38,015 nt of DNA, from NCBI GenBank assembly GCA_016790425.1, contig JAEUPF010000168.1:1-38015 (forward strand). The letters are read 5' to 3'. Positions 26,799 to 34,906 of this stretch are shown piece after piece (position 1 is the first letter of the stretch; each line of letters begins with the position of its first letter). This stretch comes from Rubrivivax sp. (GTDB lineage Bacteria > Pseudomonadota > Gammaproteobacteria > Burkholderiales > Burkholderiaceae_C). The notes under the pieces are model-generated. The model saw only the letters and a list, made by a program, of their open reading frames with translations. It had not been told where the DNA came from and ran no database searches. The position numbers and the translations under genes are program-made.

Positions 26799-28019
26799 AT
26801 GCTGCGGCGCGTGGTCGTCACCGGAGCGGGCATCGTCGCGAGCCTCGGCAACAACGCTGCCGAGGTGACCGCCAGCCTGCGCGAAGGGCGCTCGGGCATC
26901 CGCTTCAGCCCGGTGTACGCCGAGCGCGGCCTGCGCTGCCAGGTGAGCGGCCGCCCCGACATCGAACTCGACCAGGCGATCGACCGCCGCACGCTGCGCT
27001 TCATGGGCGACGCCGCGGCGTACGCGTGGCTGTCGATGCAGCAGGCGCTCACGCAATCGGGCTTGTCGCCCGAGCAGGTCTCGCACCCCCGCACCGGGCT
27101 CGTTGCCGGCTCCGGCGGCGCCTCCAGCTTCAACCAGGTGTGGGCGGCGGACACGCTGCGCGCCAAGGGCATCAAGCGCGTCGGGCCGTTCATGGTCACG
27201 CGCACGATGGGCAGCACCGTCTCGGCGTGCCTGGCGACGAGCTTCGCGATCAAGGGCGTCAACTACTCCATCAGCTCGGCCTGCGCCACCAGCGCGCATT
27301 GCATCGGCCACGCCGCGCAGCTGATCGCCTGGGACCAGCAGGACGTGGTCTTCGCCGGCGGCGGCGAGGAGGAGAGCTGGGAGCTCTCGCTGCTGTTCGA
27401 CGCGATGGGCGCGATGTCCAGCGGCTTCAACGACCGCCCGCAGCAGGCCTCGCGCGCCTTCGACGCCGCGCGCGACGGCTTCGTCATCGCCGGCGGCGGC
27501 GGCATGCTGGTGCTCGAGGCGCTGGAGCACGCGCAGGCGCGCGGCGCGCCGATCCTGGCCGAGCTCGTCGGCTACGGCGCCACCTCCGACGGCCACGACA
27601 TGGTGGCGCCCTCGGGCGAAGGCGCGGTGCGCTGCATGCGCCAGGCGCTGGCCACGGTGCGCCAGCCGGTGGACTACATCAACGCCCACGGCACTTCCAC
27701 GCCGGTGGGCGACGCGGCCGAGCTGAACGCGGTGCGGGTGGTGTTCGGCGACTCCACCGTGCCGGCGATCAGCTCGACGAAGTCGCTGTCGGGCCACTCG
27801 CTGGGCGCCGCGGGCGTGCAGGAGGCGATCTATTCGCTGCTGATGATGCAGCACGGCTTTGCCGCCGCTTCGGCCAACATCGACAACCTCGACCCCGCCG
27901 CCGAGGGCCTGCCGGTGCTGCGCGAACGCCGCGACGCGCCGCTGGCGACGGTGATGTCCAACAGCTTCGGCTTCGGCGGCACCAACGCTTCGCTGGTGTT
28001 TGCGCGTTTCCCGGGTTGA
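26799..28019 (+). CDS. fabB: Beta-ketoacyl-ACP synthase I
   Basis: A 406-residue condensing enzyme; ATG at 26799, two bases after the fabA stop. It elongates cis-3-decenoyl-ACP and other acyl-ACPs with malonyl-ACP. The catalytic triad is in place: Cys162 in [12 protein letters not shown], His297 in [12 protein letters not shown], and His333 in [11 protein letters not shown], almost the same numbering as E. coli FabB (163/298/333). The ending [15 protein letters not shown] is the family's usual Gly-rich C-terminus. The tight fabA-fabB pair marks the anaerobic-type unsaturated fatty acid pathway. A GC hairpin follows. Confidence 0.96.
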   Translation: MLRRVVVTGAGIVASLGNNAAEVTASLREGRSGIRFSPVYAERGLRCQVSGRPDIELDQAIDRRTLRFMGDAAAYAWLSMQQALTQSGLSPEQVSHPRTGLVAGSGGASSFNQVWAADTLRAKGIKRVGPFMVTRTMGSTVSACLATSFAIKGVNYSISSACATSAHCIGHAAQLIAWDQQDVVFAGGGEEESWELSLLFDAMGAMSSGFNDRPQQASRAFDAARDGFVIAGGGGMLVLEALEHAQARGAPILAELVGYGATSDGHDMVAPSGEGAVRCMRQALATVRQPVDYINAHGTSTPVGDAAELNAVRVVFGDSTVPAISSTKSLSGHSLGAAGVQEAIYSLLMMQHGFAAASANIDNLDPAAEGLPVLRERRDAPLATVMSNSFGFGGTNASLVFARFPG

Positions 28020-28026
28020 GGCGCCC

Positions 28027-28045
28027 GCCGGCGCGCCGCGCCGGC
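28027..28045 (+). terminator. GC hairpin downstream of fabB
   Basis: An 8-bp stem with a 3-nt loop (gccggcgc / gcgccggc) starting 8 bp after the fabB stop. No T-tract; plausible terminator by position only. The rest of 28020-28292 shows no gene. Confidence 0.4.
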
Positions 28046-28292
28046 CGGCCCCGCCACGACGGCGCGCCCGAGGTGATCAGGGCCGTACGTCCACCGCCAG
28101 CAAGACCGTGCGCTCGACGCGCAGGTCGCCGGCCGGCGCGGTGAGCGATGGCGCTGCCGCTGCGGCGCTCGCTCGCGTGCGCGCGGGGCCGGGCGGTGCG
28201 TCCCCCCGCGTCGAGGGCCCATCGGGTGCAACCCGCCTTGGATCGCGCCGGGCCTTCTGGTACACCGCGCGCTCAACCAAGAAGGGGACACC

Positions 28293-29381
28293 ATGGCCTT
28301 GCGTTTGCCGACCGTGTGGCGGGCGTTGCTGCCGCTTCTCGCCGGGTTGCTCGTCGGCGCGCAGGCGTCGGCCAACACGCTGACGCAGAACGTCTCCTGG
28401 ACCATCGACCGCGCCGGCACTGCCACCAAGTACCGCATCGTCGCCTACGGCGACTCGATCTACGCCGGCTACAACGGCTCGATCCTCAACGCCGCGAAGT
28501 ACTCGGCGCCCACGGTCGACGCCGAATACCTCTCGGCGCTGTGGAATGCCGACATCGAGAGCGTTCGCCGCGCCAAGAGCGGTGCCGTGGCCTCGGACAT
28601 CTACAACAACAAGATCGTCGCCGAGCGCTCGTACATGCAGGCCGCCAGCACGCGCGTGGTCAGCTTCGAGCTGTGCGGCAACGACGGGCTGCAGGCGCGC
28701 TCGGCGTTCAAGGGCCAGAGCGGCACCTGCAGCTACGCCGGCCTGGACAGCGCGGTGGCCAGCTGCAAGACCTACGTCGCCGCGGCGATGGACTACATCA
28801 ACGCCAACGCCTACGCCGGCACGAAGCTGAAGATCATCGCCAACCTCTACTACCCGGGCTATGCCGCCGACAACGTGCCAAGCGCCTGCCGCGACGCGGG
28901 CACCGGCGCGACGGTGAACGTGCAGAACACGCTGCTGCCGCGCATCGCGCAGATGAATTACTGGATGTGCGAGTACGCGCGCCAGAAGGGCTTCCAGTGC
29001 GCCGACAACTTCGCGCAGTACATGGGCGCCGACCACGACAGCAACGGCGACGGCCAGGTCGACTCCGACGCGCTGCGCTACGTCGCCGGCGAGAGCGAAG
29101 CCAGCTACGTCGCGCGCATCACCGGCACGCTGCGCTCGACGATCCGCGACGCCAACACGCACTTCGTGTCCGCCAGCAGCAGCTACGACTACATCCAGAG
29201 CGACGACACGCACCCCACCTACACCGGCGGCACCGTGTCGGCCGGTCTCTTCGGTGGCACCACCGGAACGGGCGCGGCGCGCTACACCTCCTTCACCGGC
29301 GGCAAGAGCCCGATCTGGAACCAGCTCGGGCACGAGCGCATGGGCTACGCGTTGTCGGTGGCCAACCCGCCGGCGCCGTAG
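28293..29381 (+). CDS. Secreted SGNH/GDSL-type hydrolase
   Basis: A 362-residue exported protein, ATG at 28293 with AGAAGGGG 5 nt upstream. A signal peptide (RLPTVWRALLPLLAGLLVG, cleavage near AQASA, residue 27) is followed by an SGNH hydrolase fold. Block I is AYGDSIYAGYNG with nucleophile Ser55, block II Gly97 in RAKSG, block III FELCGND with Asn130, and block V DDTHP with Asp304 and His307. Six or more Cys residues suggest disulfides. An EF-hand-like loop DSNGDGQVDSDAL (249-261) points to calcium binding, although position 12 is Ala. The enzyme likely cleaves esters outside the cell or in the periplasm; the substrate is unknown. The two downstream genes on the same strand may belong to the same unit. 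Confidence 0.88.
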   Translation: MALRLPTVWRALLPLLAGLLVGAQASANTLTQNVSWTIDRAGTATKYRIVAYGDSIYAGYNGSILNAAKYSAPTVDAEYLSALWNADIESVRRAKSGAVASDIYNNKIVAERSYMQAASTRVVSFELCGNDGLQARSAFKGQSGTCSYAGLDSAVASCKTYVAAAMDYINANAYAGTKLKIIANLYYPGYAADNVPSACRDAGTGATVNVQNTLLPRIAQMNYWMCEYARQKGFQCADNFAQYMGADHDSNGDGQVDSDALRYVAGESEASYVARITGTLRSTIRDANTHFVSASSSYDYIQSDDTHPTYTGGTVSAGLFGGTTGTGAARYTSFTGGKSPIWNQLGHERMGYALSVANPPAP

Positions 29382-29418
29382 CGTTGCGGCGGGCTGAAGC
29401 CTCGAGCAAGCAGGGGTG

Positions 29419-30159
29419 ATGGTGAGCGACTCGCGCGGCAAGCCCAGGCCCTGGACCCTCTCGTGGGTCCACCTGGTGCTTGCGCTCGCGGTCGGAGCGG
29501 GCTTGCCGGTGGCCTGGATGTGGTTCGCGGCGCCGGCCGAGGCGGTGGTGGTCGCCGACGCAGGTGCCGCCGCGACCGGTGCCGAAGGCGCACCCGCGCC
29601 CGCCGCGCCCACCGCGGGCACTGCAGGCACTGCCGCCGCCCTCGCCGAGCCGGCGGCCGTCGCAACGCCGGCGCGCACCGCGCAGTTGCCGCCGTCGCCG
29701 CCGATGCCGCCGGTGCCGCCGAGGCCGCAGATCCCCCGCGTGCGCGACCCGAACGGCGACCAGACGCCCGACGTCACCGACTTCATCAACGCGGGCGAGG
29801 TGCCGACGATGGCCGAAGTGATCAGCCGGCTGCAAGCGGCCGGCGTGCGCAGTGGCCTGGCGGCCTTCAACGCGCCGGGCACGCGGCCGCCGCTGGTCGG
29901 CGTGGCCGTCGCCGACGACGTCGAGCTGCCGCCGGGTTTCGTGCGCCACCACCAGTTCACCGACGACGGCCGGCGCATCGAGCCGATCCTGATGTTCTCG
30001 CCCGAGCATCCGCTGGTGGCGGCGATGGGGCTCGACGCGACGCGGCCGCAAGACCGCGTGGTGCCGGCGGCCCTGGTGCCGCCGGGCATGCCGGTGCGGC
30101 AGATCGTCGTGCCGCCGGCGTCATCGGGCAGCGAGCCCGCGAACGAACCTCGGAAATAG
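29419..30159 (+). CDS. Membrane-anchored protein with Pro-rich stalk and calcium-type loop, unknown function
   Basis: A 246-residue protein; ATG at 29419 is taken, with GTG at 29416 or 29422 as alternatives, and AGGGG just upstream. Basic N-terminus, one membrane helix (about 16-37), an Ala/Pro-rich stalk to about residue 105, then a small domain. At 111-122 it has a DxNxDxTxDxxD pattern that fits an EF-hand or dockerin-type calcium loop. Downstream lie FINAGEVPTMAEVISRLQAA and VRHHQFTDDGRRIEPILMF. I do not recognise the family. It follows the SGNH hydrolase by 37 bp, which also has a calcium-like loop, and precedes the Lnt-like gene by 5 bp, so it may work at the cell envelope with them. Confidence 0.7.
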   Translation: MVSDSRGKPRPWTLSWVHLVLALAVGAGLPVAWMWFAAPAEAVVVADAGAAATGAEGAPAPAAPTAGTAGTAAALAEPAAVATPARTAQLPPSPPMPPVPPRPQIPRVRDPNGDQTPDVTDFINAGEVPTMAEVISRLQAAGVRSGLAAFNAPGTRPPLVGVAVADDVELPPGFVRHHQFTDDGRRIEPILMFSPEHPLVAAMGLDATRPQDRVVPAALVPPGMPVRQIVVPPASSGSEPANEPRK

Positions 30160-30164
30160 GGCCT

Positions 30165-32690
30165 CTGGAACCTCGCCACGCACGCCGGCGCAGCCCCCGC
30201 GCCGGCGTCTTCACGTCCGGGGCCGGCATTGTTGCCAGCGCCCTCCTGCTGCACTTCTATGCGCGCGGCGGCGCCGCGGCGTGGGCGCTCGGCTTCGTGG
30301 CCCTGGTTCCATGGCTGCGCACGCTCGATGCGTGCAGCAGCGCGGCCCGCACGTTGCTCGACGCCTGGCTGATGTCGGTGGCGCTGACGGCGGCGATGTT
30401 CGCGTGGTTCGGGCTCTCGATGGGCCGCTACGCGCAGGTGCACGAGGCGTGGGGCCTGGCGGTGCTGCTGCTGCTGGCGCCGCTGTTCCAGCCGCAGGTG
30501 TGGGTGTTCGCCTGGGTGCGCCACTTCGCGCGGCGCCGCTTCGGTGTCGTCACCGGCGCCTTCGCGGGCGCTGCGGCCTGGGTCGCCACCGAGTGGGCCG
30601 CGCCGAAGCTGCTGGGCGACACGCTCGGGCACGGCCTCTATCCCTCGGCGTTGCTGCGCCAGGCGGCCGACCTCGGGGGCGCGGCGGGGCTGACGCTCTT
30701 GCTGCTGGGGGCCAACGAGGCGGTGGCGCTGGCATGGGCGCGGCGCGGCGAGGGCGTGCGTGCCGCGGCGCGGCCGCTGGCCGTGGCGGCGCTGGCGCCG
30801 CTGCTGCTGGCGATCTACGGCGTTGCCGTTCCTGCCGCGCCTGCGCCTTCTGCCGCGCCTGCGGGCGAGCGCCTGCGCATGGGCCTCGTGCAATCCAACA
30901 TCGTCGACTACGAGCGAGCGCGGCGCGAGAAGGGCGCCGGCGCCGTGGTGCGCGAGGTGCTCGACACGCACTACGCGATGAGCTACGAAGCGGTCGAGCG
31001 GCAGAAGGCGCAGGCGTTGCTGTGGTCCGAGACCGTCTACCCCACGACCTTCGGCCACCCGAAGAGCGAAGCCGGCGCCGAGCTCGATCGCGAGATCCAG
31101 GGCATCGTCGATGCCGCTGGCGTGCCGCTGGTCTTCGGCACCTATGACCGCGACGGGGCCGGCGAGTACAACGCCGCGGCGTTCACCGCGCCGGGCACCG
31201 GGCTGGTCGGCTTCTACCGCAAGACGCGGCTGTTCCCGTTCACCGAGGCGCTGCCGGCGTGGCTCGACGAGCCGTGGCTGGCGCCGCTCGTGCGCAGCGC
31301 GTTGCCGTGGGCGGGCAGCTGGCGCGCGGGCGACGGCGCGCGCGTGCTGCCGCTGCGCCTGGCCGACGGCCGCGAGGTTCCGGTGCTGCCGCTGATCTGC
31401 CTGGACGATGTCGATGCGAGCCTCGCCATCGACGGCGCGCGCCTGGGCGCGAGGCTGATCCTCACGATGTCCAACGACTCGTGGTTCAGCGAGCACCCGC
31501 AGGGCGCGCAGCTGCACCTGGCGGTGGCCGCGTTCCGCAGCATCGAGACGCGGCTGCCGCAGTTCCGCGTCACGAGCAATGGTTTCAGCGCCGTGATCGA
31601 CGCCCGCGGCGAGGTGCTGGCCGGCACGCGCATGGGCGAACGCACGCTGGTCGTCGGTGACCTGCCGGTGCCCGAGCCGCCGCGCACGCTGATGGTGGCC
31701 TGGGGCGACTGGGTCGGCCGCGCCGCGGCGCTGCTGCTGCTGGCGCTGGCGGTGCTGGCCGGCTGGTCCGCATGGCGTTCGCGTGCAGGCACCGCGGCCG
31801 CTGCGGGCGCTGCCGGCTCGCCCGGCGAAGGCGAGCCGGCCGCGGCCCTGCCGGCCGAAGTGGTGGTGCTCACCCCGGCCGTGCGCTGGACCGCTGCCGC
31901 GCTGCGCACCTTCGCCCATGGCAGCCTGCTGTGGCTGGCGGCCACCCTCGTTGCCGGCGAGGGCGCGCTGGCTTCCAACACGCTGGCCCAGGTGCGCGCT
32001 TTCGTCGCGCTGGTGCTGGCGCCCGAAGCGGCGGCGCTCGGCCTGCTGTGGGCCGGCCGCGCGAGGCTCGCGGTGCAAGGCGGCGTGCTGTCGCTGACGC
32101 GCGGCGCACGGCGCATCGAACTGGCCGCCAGTGAAGTGACCGCCGTGCGCGCCTGGCGCTTGCCGCTTCCGGCGCCGGGCGTCGCGCTGCAGCTCGCAGC
32201 GCGCTCGCGCTGGGGCTACACGCTGGCCCGGGTCGATGCGGTGGCGTTGCAGGCCGCGCTGGCAACGCGAACACCGCGTGCCACGCAGCCCACGTGGGCT
32301 GCCCGCTACGGCCAGGCCTGCCTGGCGCCACGCGGCAACCGTTTCCTGCAACACCCGGCGGCCAAGTTCGTCGCGCTGCCGTTCGTGCTGGCGATCCCGG
32401 CGTTCCGGCTGCACCAGCACATCGCCTTCGGCGGGGGCTTCGGCGAGGCGCAGCTGTTCGGCCTGGTGGCCTACGCCAAGGGTTTCGCGCTGTGGTGGGC
32501 GGCGTGGGCCATCGGCGTGGTCATCGTCGCCGCGGTGCTGCGGGCGGCGATCGAAGCCGGCACGCTGGGCGTGGTGCTGTGGCGCCCAGAGCGCGCGCTG
32601 GCGGTGCGGCGAGCGCTGGAGCGAGCGGGGCTGGCGGCGTTGTACGGCGGCCTGCCGGCCTGGCTGGCGTGGCGGTTCTTCAGCGGGTGA
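30165..32690 (+). CDS. Apolipoprotein N-acyltransferase-like (Lnt) protein with an extra C-terminal membrane domain
   Basis: About 841 residues if begun at CTG 30165; the start is uncertain because no ATG, GTG or TTG lies in frame between the upstream stop and the first membrane helix (ATT 30228 is another option). Several N-terminal helices and a nitrilase-fold domain match Lnt, which adds the third acyl chain to lipoproteins. The triad is E289 (WSETVYP), K353 (YRKTRLFPFTE) and C412 (LICLDD), and E361 matches E. coli E343. Lnt's Tyr388 and Glu389 after the Cys are Leu and Asp here. After about residue 550 comes a further 290-residue region: two helices, a beta-rich stretch (GGVLSLTRGARRIELA) resembling a bacterial PH-like domain, and more helices. 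Usual Lnt is about 510 residues. It may be a divergent acyltransferase for a special substrate. Confidence 0.75.
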   Translation: MEPRHARRRSPRAGVFTSGAGIVASALLLHFYARGGAAAWALGFVALVPWLRTLDACSSAARTLLDAWLMSVALTAAMFAWFGLSMGRYAQVHEAWGLAVLLLLAPLFQPQVWVFAWVRHFARRRFGVVTGAFAGAAAWVATEWAAPKLLGDTLGHGLYPSALLRQAADLGGAAGLTLLLLGANEAVALAWARRGEGVRAAARPLAVAALAPLLLAIYGVAVPAAPAPSAAPAGERLRMGLVQSNIVDYERARREKGAGAVVREVLDTHYAMSYEAVERQKAQALLWSETVYPTTFGHPKSEAGAELDREIQGIVDAAGVPLVFGTYDRDGAGEYNAAAFTAPGTGLVGFYRKTRLFPFTEALPAWLDEPWLAPLVRSALPWAGSWRAGDGARVLPLRLADGREVPVLPLICLDDVDASLAIDGARLGARLILTMSNDSWFSEHPQGAQLHLAVAAFRSIETRLPQFRVTSNGFSAVIDARGEVLAGTRMGERTLVVGDLPVPEPPRTLMVAWGDWVGRAAALLLLALAVLAGWSAWRSRAGTAAAAGAAGSPGEGEPAAALPAEVVVLTPAVRWTAAALRTFAHGSLLWLAATLVAGEGALASNTLAQVRAFVALVLAPEAAALGLLWAGRARLAVQGGVLSLTRGARRIELAASEVTAVRAWRLPLPAPGVALQLAARSRWGYTLARVDAVALQAALATRTPRATQPTWAARYGQACLAPRGNRFLQHPAAKFVALPFVLAIPAFRLHQHIAFGGGFGEAQLFGLVAYAKGFALWWAAWAIGVVIVAAVLRAAIEAGTLGVVLWRPERALAVRRALERAGLAALYGGLPAWLAWRFFSG

Positions 32691-32720
32691 AACGCGGCGG
32701 GCCGGACGCGCAGCGCGCGG

Positions 32721-32816
32721 GCACGCGGGCATGCGGGCATCCGGGCACCGGGGCACGCCGGCACGCCGGCACGGGGGCACGGGGGCACGCCGGCACGCCG
32801 GCACATGGGCACGCGG
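32721..32816. repeat. 8-bp tandem repeat, twelve units
   Basis: Twelve consecutive units of the type gcacgcgg / gcacgccg / gcacgggg fill most of the 162-bp gap between the Lnt-like gene and yaeQ. The core gca is kept in every unit. The array ends 36 bp before the yaeQ ATG, so its length could affect the yaeQ promoter. Confidence 0.85.
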
Positions 32817-32852
32817 GGCGGCGGTGACGCCGGCCGCGTAGAGTGCCGCCGC

Positions 32853-33413
32853 ATGGCACTCAAGAGCACGATCTTCAAGGCCACGCTGCAGCTGGCCGAC
32901 ATCGACCACAACCACTATGCCGACCACGCACTGACGCTGGCGCGGCACCCGAGCGAGACCGACGAGCGGATGATGGTGCGCCTGGTGGCGCTGGCGCTCA
33001 ACGCACACGAACTGGCCGACCTGTGCGGCGGCGACGGCACGCTGGCCTTCGGCGCCGGCCTTTCCGACCCCGACGACCCGGACCTCTCGCTCACCGACTT
33101 CACCGGCGCCAGGCGGCTGTGGGTGGAGGTGGGGCAACCCGAGGAGAAGCCGCTGGCGCGCGCCTGCTCCAAGGCCGAGATCGTGCGCGTCTACGCCTTC
33201 GGCGCCGCGGCCGAGGTCTGGTGGCGCGGCATCGAAACCAAGGTCAGCCGGCTGCCCAGGCTCGCCGTATGGCGGCTGCCCTCCGAGGCCACGCGCGAAC
33301 TGGCCGGCTGGGCCGAGCGGACGATGCAGCTCCAGGCCACGGTGCAGGACGGCACGCTGACGCTGCACGGCGAGCGCGGCAGCGTGAGCATCGAGCCGCA
33401 GCGCTGGAAGTGA
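32853..33413 (+). CDS. yaeQ: YaeQ family protein
   Basis: A 186-residue protein; ATG at 32853 begins the family sequence MALKSTIFKATLQLADIDHN. YaeQ proteins have a PD-(D/E)XK nuclease-like fold. Features seen are HALTLARHPSETDERMMVRL, the acidic LSDPDDPDLSLTDFTG, WVEVGQPEEKPLARACSKA (candidate fold core) and VYAFGAAAEVWW. E. coli YaeQ was once proposed to compensate for RfaH loss, but its biochemical function is not settled. The last three codons and the stop are the first copy of an 18-bp repeat that continues downstream. Gene and family are clear. Confidence 0.95.
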   Translation: MALKSTIFKATLQLADIDHNHYADHALTLARHPSETDERMMVRLVALALNAHELADLCGGDGTLAFGAGLSDPDDPDLSLTDFTGARRLWVEVGQPEEKPLARACSKAEIVRVYAFGAAAEVWWRGIETKVSRLPRLAVWRLPSEATRELAGWAERTMQLQATVQDGTLTLHGERGSVSIEPQRWK

Positions 33414-33490
33414 GGCGGGCGCTGGAAGTGAAGCGCGCGCTGGAAGTGAGGCGCGCGCTGGAAGTGAGGCGCGCGCTGGAAGTGAGGCCC
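33401..33490. repeat. 18-bp tandem repeat, five copies, starting in the yaeQ stop region
   Basis: Units start at 33401, 33419, 33437, 33455 and 33473 with consensus gcgctggaagtgaggcgc. The first copy covers the yaeQ C-terminus (RWK and TGA). Since 18 is a multiple of three, each copy carries the same Arg-Trp-Lys-stop in frame. This leads toward the end of the convergent plsC-type gene. Confidence 0.9.
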
Positions 33491-33533
33491 GCGCGGGGCC
33501 GGTGCCGCCCCGGCCGGCGCCGGGCCGGCCGCT

Positions 33534-34475
33534 TCACGCCGCGCGCGTCTCGCGCGGCTTCGGCTCGGCGCCCGCAACGGGTGCGGCCCGGCCGCCGGCG
33601 CCGTGCGCCGGCTCCTCGCCCAGCAGCTCGCCGATCAGCCGGTCCTTGTCTTTCCAGAGCTGCTCGACCCAGCGGCCGAGCTTGACGACATGCGCGCGCT
33701 CGGCGGCGTGCTCGACGCCGACCAGGTCCGCCGGGATGGCGCGCGGCTGCACGCGCACGATCACCGCTTCGAGCCGGCCGCTGAGCAGGTCCCAGAAGGT
33801 CGGGGTGCCGCCCGGGTAGACGATCGTCACGTCCAGCAGCGCCTGGAACTGCTCACCCATCGTCGCCAGCGCCACCGACAGGCCGCCGATCTTCGGCCGC
33901 AGCAGGTGCCGGTAGGGGCTCTTGTCGCGCTCGCGCTTCTCGGGCGTGGCGCGCGTGCCTTCGACGAAGTTCATCACCGAGGTGGGGATCTGCTTGAACT
34001 TCTCGCAGGCGCGGCGCGTCGTCTCGAGGTCCTTCTTCAGCGCGCCTTTGCTCTTGCCGCGGCTCATGAACGGGAAGTCGAGCGCCCACCAGGCCAGGCC
34101 GATCACCGGCACCCAGATCAGCTCGCGCTTCAGGAAGAACTTGAGGAACGGGATGCGGCCGTGGAACACCCGCTGCAGCACGAGGATGTCGACCCACGTC
34201 TGGTGGTTGCTGGCGACGAGGTACCAGCCGCGCGCGTCGAGGCTCTCGGTGCCCTGCACGTCCCAGCGCGCACCGGGCCGCACGGCGGCGATCCAGGCGT
34301 TGTTCGTCGCCACCCAGCCCGAGGCCAGTGCGGTCAGCGCCCGGTCGGCGGCGCGCTTCACCGGCGCCAGCGGCACCAGCAGCTTGACGAGCGCCGGCAC
34401 GATGAGGCTCAGCGACATCACGAGCGTGTTGAGTCCGAGGACGAGGCCGGCGAGGGCGCCGCGCAGGGCTTGCAT
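33534..34475 (-). CDS. PlsC-type acyltransferase (YihG-like)
   Basis: A 313-residue membrane-associated protein, ATG at 34475. PlsC enzymes acylate lysophosphatidic acid at the inner membrane. The catalytic HX4D motif is SNHQTWVDILVL (His91, Asp96), and the glycerol-phosphate-binding motif is NFVEGTRATPEK (E172-R175). Block III-like FMSRGKSKGALKKDLE lies between. An N-terminal helix (about 5-38) anchors it. Sequence style (RPKIGGLSVALATMGEQF, YPGGTPTFWDLLSG) matches the YihG/YihG-like subgroup more than PlsC itself, so it may be a second acyltransferase with its own chain preference. The C-terminal 30 residues are Ala/Pro/Glu-rich and variable. It converges with yaeQ. Confidence 0.9.
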   Translation of the reverse strand: MQALRGALAGLVLGLNTLVMSLSLIVPALVKLLVPLAPVKRAADRALTALASGWVATNNAWIAAVRPGARWDVQGTESLDARGWYLVASNHQTWVDILVLQRVFHGRIPFLKFFLKRELIWVPVIGLAWWALDFPFMSRGKSKGALKKDLETTRRACEKFKQIPTSVMNFVEGTRATPEKRERDKSPYRHLLRPKIGGLSVALATMGEQFQALLDVTIVYPGGTPTFWDLLSGRLEAVIVRVQPRAIPADLVGVEHAAERAHVVKLGRWVEQLWKDKDRLIGELLGEEPAHGAGGRAAPVAGAEPKPRETRAA

Positions 34476-34694
34476 GGGTGCGATTTTGCGCCAGCGCGCC
34501 GGGGGCCGATGCGGCGCGGGCGGTCGAAGGCAGGCGGTTCATCGGCCGGCGCCGGACGGGGGCGGGGTGCGCTGTTGACCGATGCGCGGGCCGCTTCGCT
34601 CAGCGGGGCGCGCGGCTCGCGCGAACGTTCTCCGGCCCACGCTCGCGGGGACACGCCGGTTGTGCTCCGAGGCCGTGCCGTCATCACCGTCGCC

Positions 34695-34865
34695 CCGCCG
34701 ATGCAGCCGGGCGACCGCGAGTGGGGCCTGCGCCCGTTCGCGCAAGCCGCACGCCCACTCACCACCGAGGCGTTCACGCAATCGCGTCCAAAGAGCGGTG
34801 CTGCAGGGTGGCGGTGGCGACTGCGGGCGCAGGCCGCATTCGCGGTCGCCCGGGTGCATCGGTGG
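34695..34865. repeat. 171-bp element bounded by 42-bp inverted repeats
   Basis: The left arm 34695-34736 and the right arm 34824-34865 are reverse complements with four mismatches by eye. The 87-bp centre is not palindromic. No transposase is encoded. The shape fits a MITE or a REP-like intergenic element. No flanking target duplication was recognised. Confidence 0.7.
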
Positions 34866-34871
34866 AACGGT

Positions 34872-34897
34872 GCGCGCCGGCCCCGCAGCCGGCGCGC
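34872..34897 (-). terminator. Hairpin downstream of the C25 peptidase gene
   Basis: Perfect 9-bp arms gcgcgccgg/ccggcgcgc with an 8-nt loop, beginning 9 bp after the minus-strand stop codon (34907-34909). No T-tract, but position and strength fit a terminator. Confidence 0.5.
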
Positions 34898-34906
34898 GCT
34901 CGTTCG

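Larger units (their letters stand above)
34476..34906. other. Non-coding region with probable repeat element
   Basis: 431 bp between the divergent-side start of the PlsC-type gene and the end of the C25 peptidase gene, both on the minus strand. No supported gene was seen. The right half is an inverted-repeat element (34695-34865); the left half (34560-34690) is GC-rich, without recognised promoter hexamers, and may be part of the same repeated unit. The promoter for the PlsC-type gene should lie here. Confidence 0.6.

Noticed and set aside
28020-28292. Gene remnant between fabB and the SGNH gene
   Set aside because: Short minus-strand peptides ending in DLRVERTVLLAVDV look protein-like, but no start, family or length supports a gene or pseudogene.
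32721-32816. Possible CRISPR array
   Set aside because: Units are 8 bp with no unique spacers and no cas genes nearby.
28077-33368. A 1763-codon open frame on the minus strand
   Set aside because: It lies opposite the SGNH, membrane-anchored, Lnt-like and yaeQ genes, has a low-complexity Arg/Ala/Gly/His-rich translation and no family motifs. It is caused by the high third-position GC of the real genes.
34476-34906. Small protein genes on either strand
   Set aside because: Open frames here read through the inverted repeat and encode its repeated Arg/Pro-rich peptides; no ribosome sites or family matches.
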